This document shows, piece after piece, positions 5,105-5,503 of a stretch of DNA of 5,503 nucleotides. The stretch spans positions 1 through 5,503 of the forward strand of contig JACQEA010000228.1 in the NCBI GenBank assembly GCA_016200825.1, given 5' to 3'. The position numbers and the translations under genes are program-made. This DNA is from Chloroflexota bacterium (GTDB taxonomy: Bacteria; Chloroflexota; Anaerolineae; UBA4142). How positions within the stretch are numbered: the stretch's first letter is position 1; the number at the start of each line of letters is the position of its first letter. Under the pieces are notes generated by a model. It was given only the letters and a program-made list of their open reading frames with translations, did not search any database and had not been told where the DNA came from.

Positions 5105-5503
5105 TTGAATTTTTTTCATCAAGTGTCCGCGATCATTCATAAAGACCTCGCCGCCGAATTGCGCACGAAAGAAAATCTCAGCGCGATGGTCGTGTTCGGT
5201 TTGCTCGTCGTGGTCGTTTTTAATTTCGCGTTTGAACTAAAAAATATTGATATCAACTCGGCGGGACCGGGGGTGTTGTGGGTCGCCTTCACATTCAGCG
5301 GCGTGCTGGGTTTGGGGCGCGCGTTTCTCGCGGAAAAAGACAAAGGCAGTTTGGAAGGATTGTTACTGACACCGGTGGATCGCGGCGCGATATTTTTAGG
5401 CAAAGCGACCAGCAATTTTATTTTCATCACGGTGATGCAAGCCATCACGCTTCCGCTCTTTGCGATTCTCAACAATGTCGCGCTGTCATGGTTTCCGCTC
5501 ATC
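5105..5503 (+). CDS. ccmB: CcmB, membrane subunit of the haem/CcmE-release ABC complex, 3'-truncated by the window edge
   Basis: 133 residues are visible of about 220 expected; the frame is open to the last base. An in-frame TGA at 5084 bounds the start. TTG 5105 is preferred because of AGGGAG 5 nt upstream; GTG 5099 and GTG 5123 are alternatives. The N-terminus has the amphipathic HKDLAAELRTKE (12-23) typical of CcmB, followed by membrane helices at about 26-43, 54-74 and 104-122. Family marks are PGVLWVAF (55-62), an Arg and acidic/basic turn R72-AFLAEKDKGSLEGLLLTP-90, and the GK before helix 3 (99-100). The pattern 'PG-[IV]-[IL]-W-V-A ... G-S-L-E-x-L-x-L-x-P' is the characteristic CcmB core. 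It partners CcmA, encoded 25 nt upstream. Nothing visible suggests damage; the edge causes the truncation. Confidence 0.92.
   Translation, partial: MNFFHQVSAIIHKDLAAELRTKENLSAMVVFGLLVVVVFNFAFELKNIDINSAGPGVLWVAFTFSGVLGLGRAFLAEKDKGSLEGLLLTPVDRGAIFLGKATSNFIFITVMQAITLPLFAILNNVALSWFPLI

Noticed and set aside
5137..5502. Reverse-strand reading frame of 121 codons opposite ccmB
   Set aside because: It mirrors the clear CcmB coding frame; long antisense frames are expected with this codon bias.

Overview
The window is a segment of a System I (Ccm) cytochrome c maturation operon. All genes are on the + strand: ccmF (5' end cut off), a Uma2-type nuclease gene, a small membrane protein with a CcmI-like segment and a C-terminal zinc ribbon, a secreted and membrane-anchored beta-rich protein of unknown function, ccmA, and ccmB (3' end cut off). 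ccmC, ccmE and ccmH are not here; if the operon is complete they lie outside both edges.

The host looks like a Chloroflexota bacterium (perhaps an uncultured Anaerolineae lineage). This is an inference from the layout, the Uma2 gene, the 'TGTCATTCTGAG...CGAAGAATCTTGTT' type of dispersed repeat, the frequent TTG starts and the codon use. Ala and Arg are mostly GCG and CGC, so CGCG words are extremely dense, while Phe, Ile, Asn, Glu and Lys often keep A/T third bases. No rRNA or marker gene is present to confirm the phylum.

Layout: 1-2031 ccmF, with the haem-handling motif and all four family histidines. 2032-2798 is a break in the ccm gene order. It holds a 184-aa Uma2/DUF820 gene (2062-2616) with a good ribosome binding site and visibly fewer CGCG words, then a ~144-bp palindromic repeat element (2619-2762) with no gene. 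2799-5503 returns to a tightly packed operon: 2799-3227, 3224-4369 and 4366-5079 overlap by 4 bp each, and ccmB starts at 5105 behind a short gap that contains a 15-bp tandem duplication. Three of these four genes appear to start with TTG.

Working model: CcmA and CcmB form the ATPase and a membrane part of the complex that releases haem-loaded CcmE, and CcmF is the haem-handling part of the cytochrome c haem lyase. In proteobacteria CcmI completes the lyase and delivers the apocytochrome. Here no standard CcmI is visible. Instead, two adjacent genes each carry a copy of a short segment resembling the cytoplasmic leucine-rich loop of CcmI, one fused to a zinc ribbon and the other placed as the cytoplasmic tail of a large exported protein. 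The two products may together do the CcmI job; this is the main biological hypothesis of the window.
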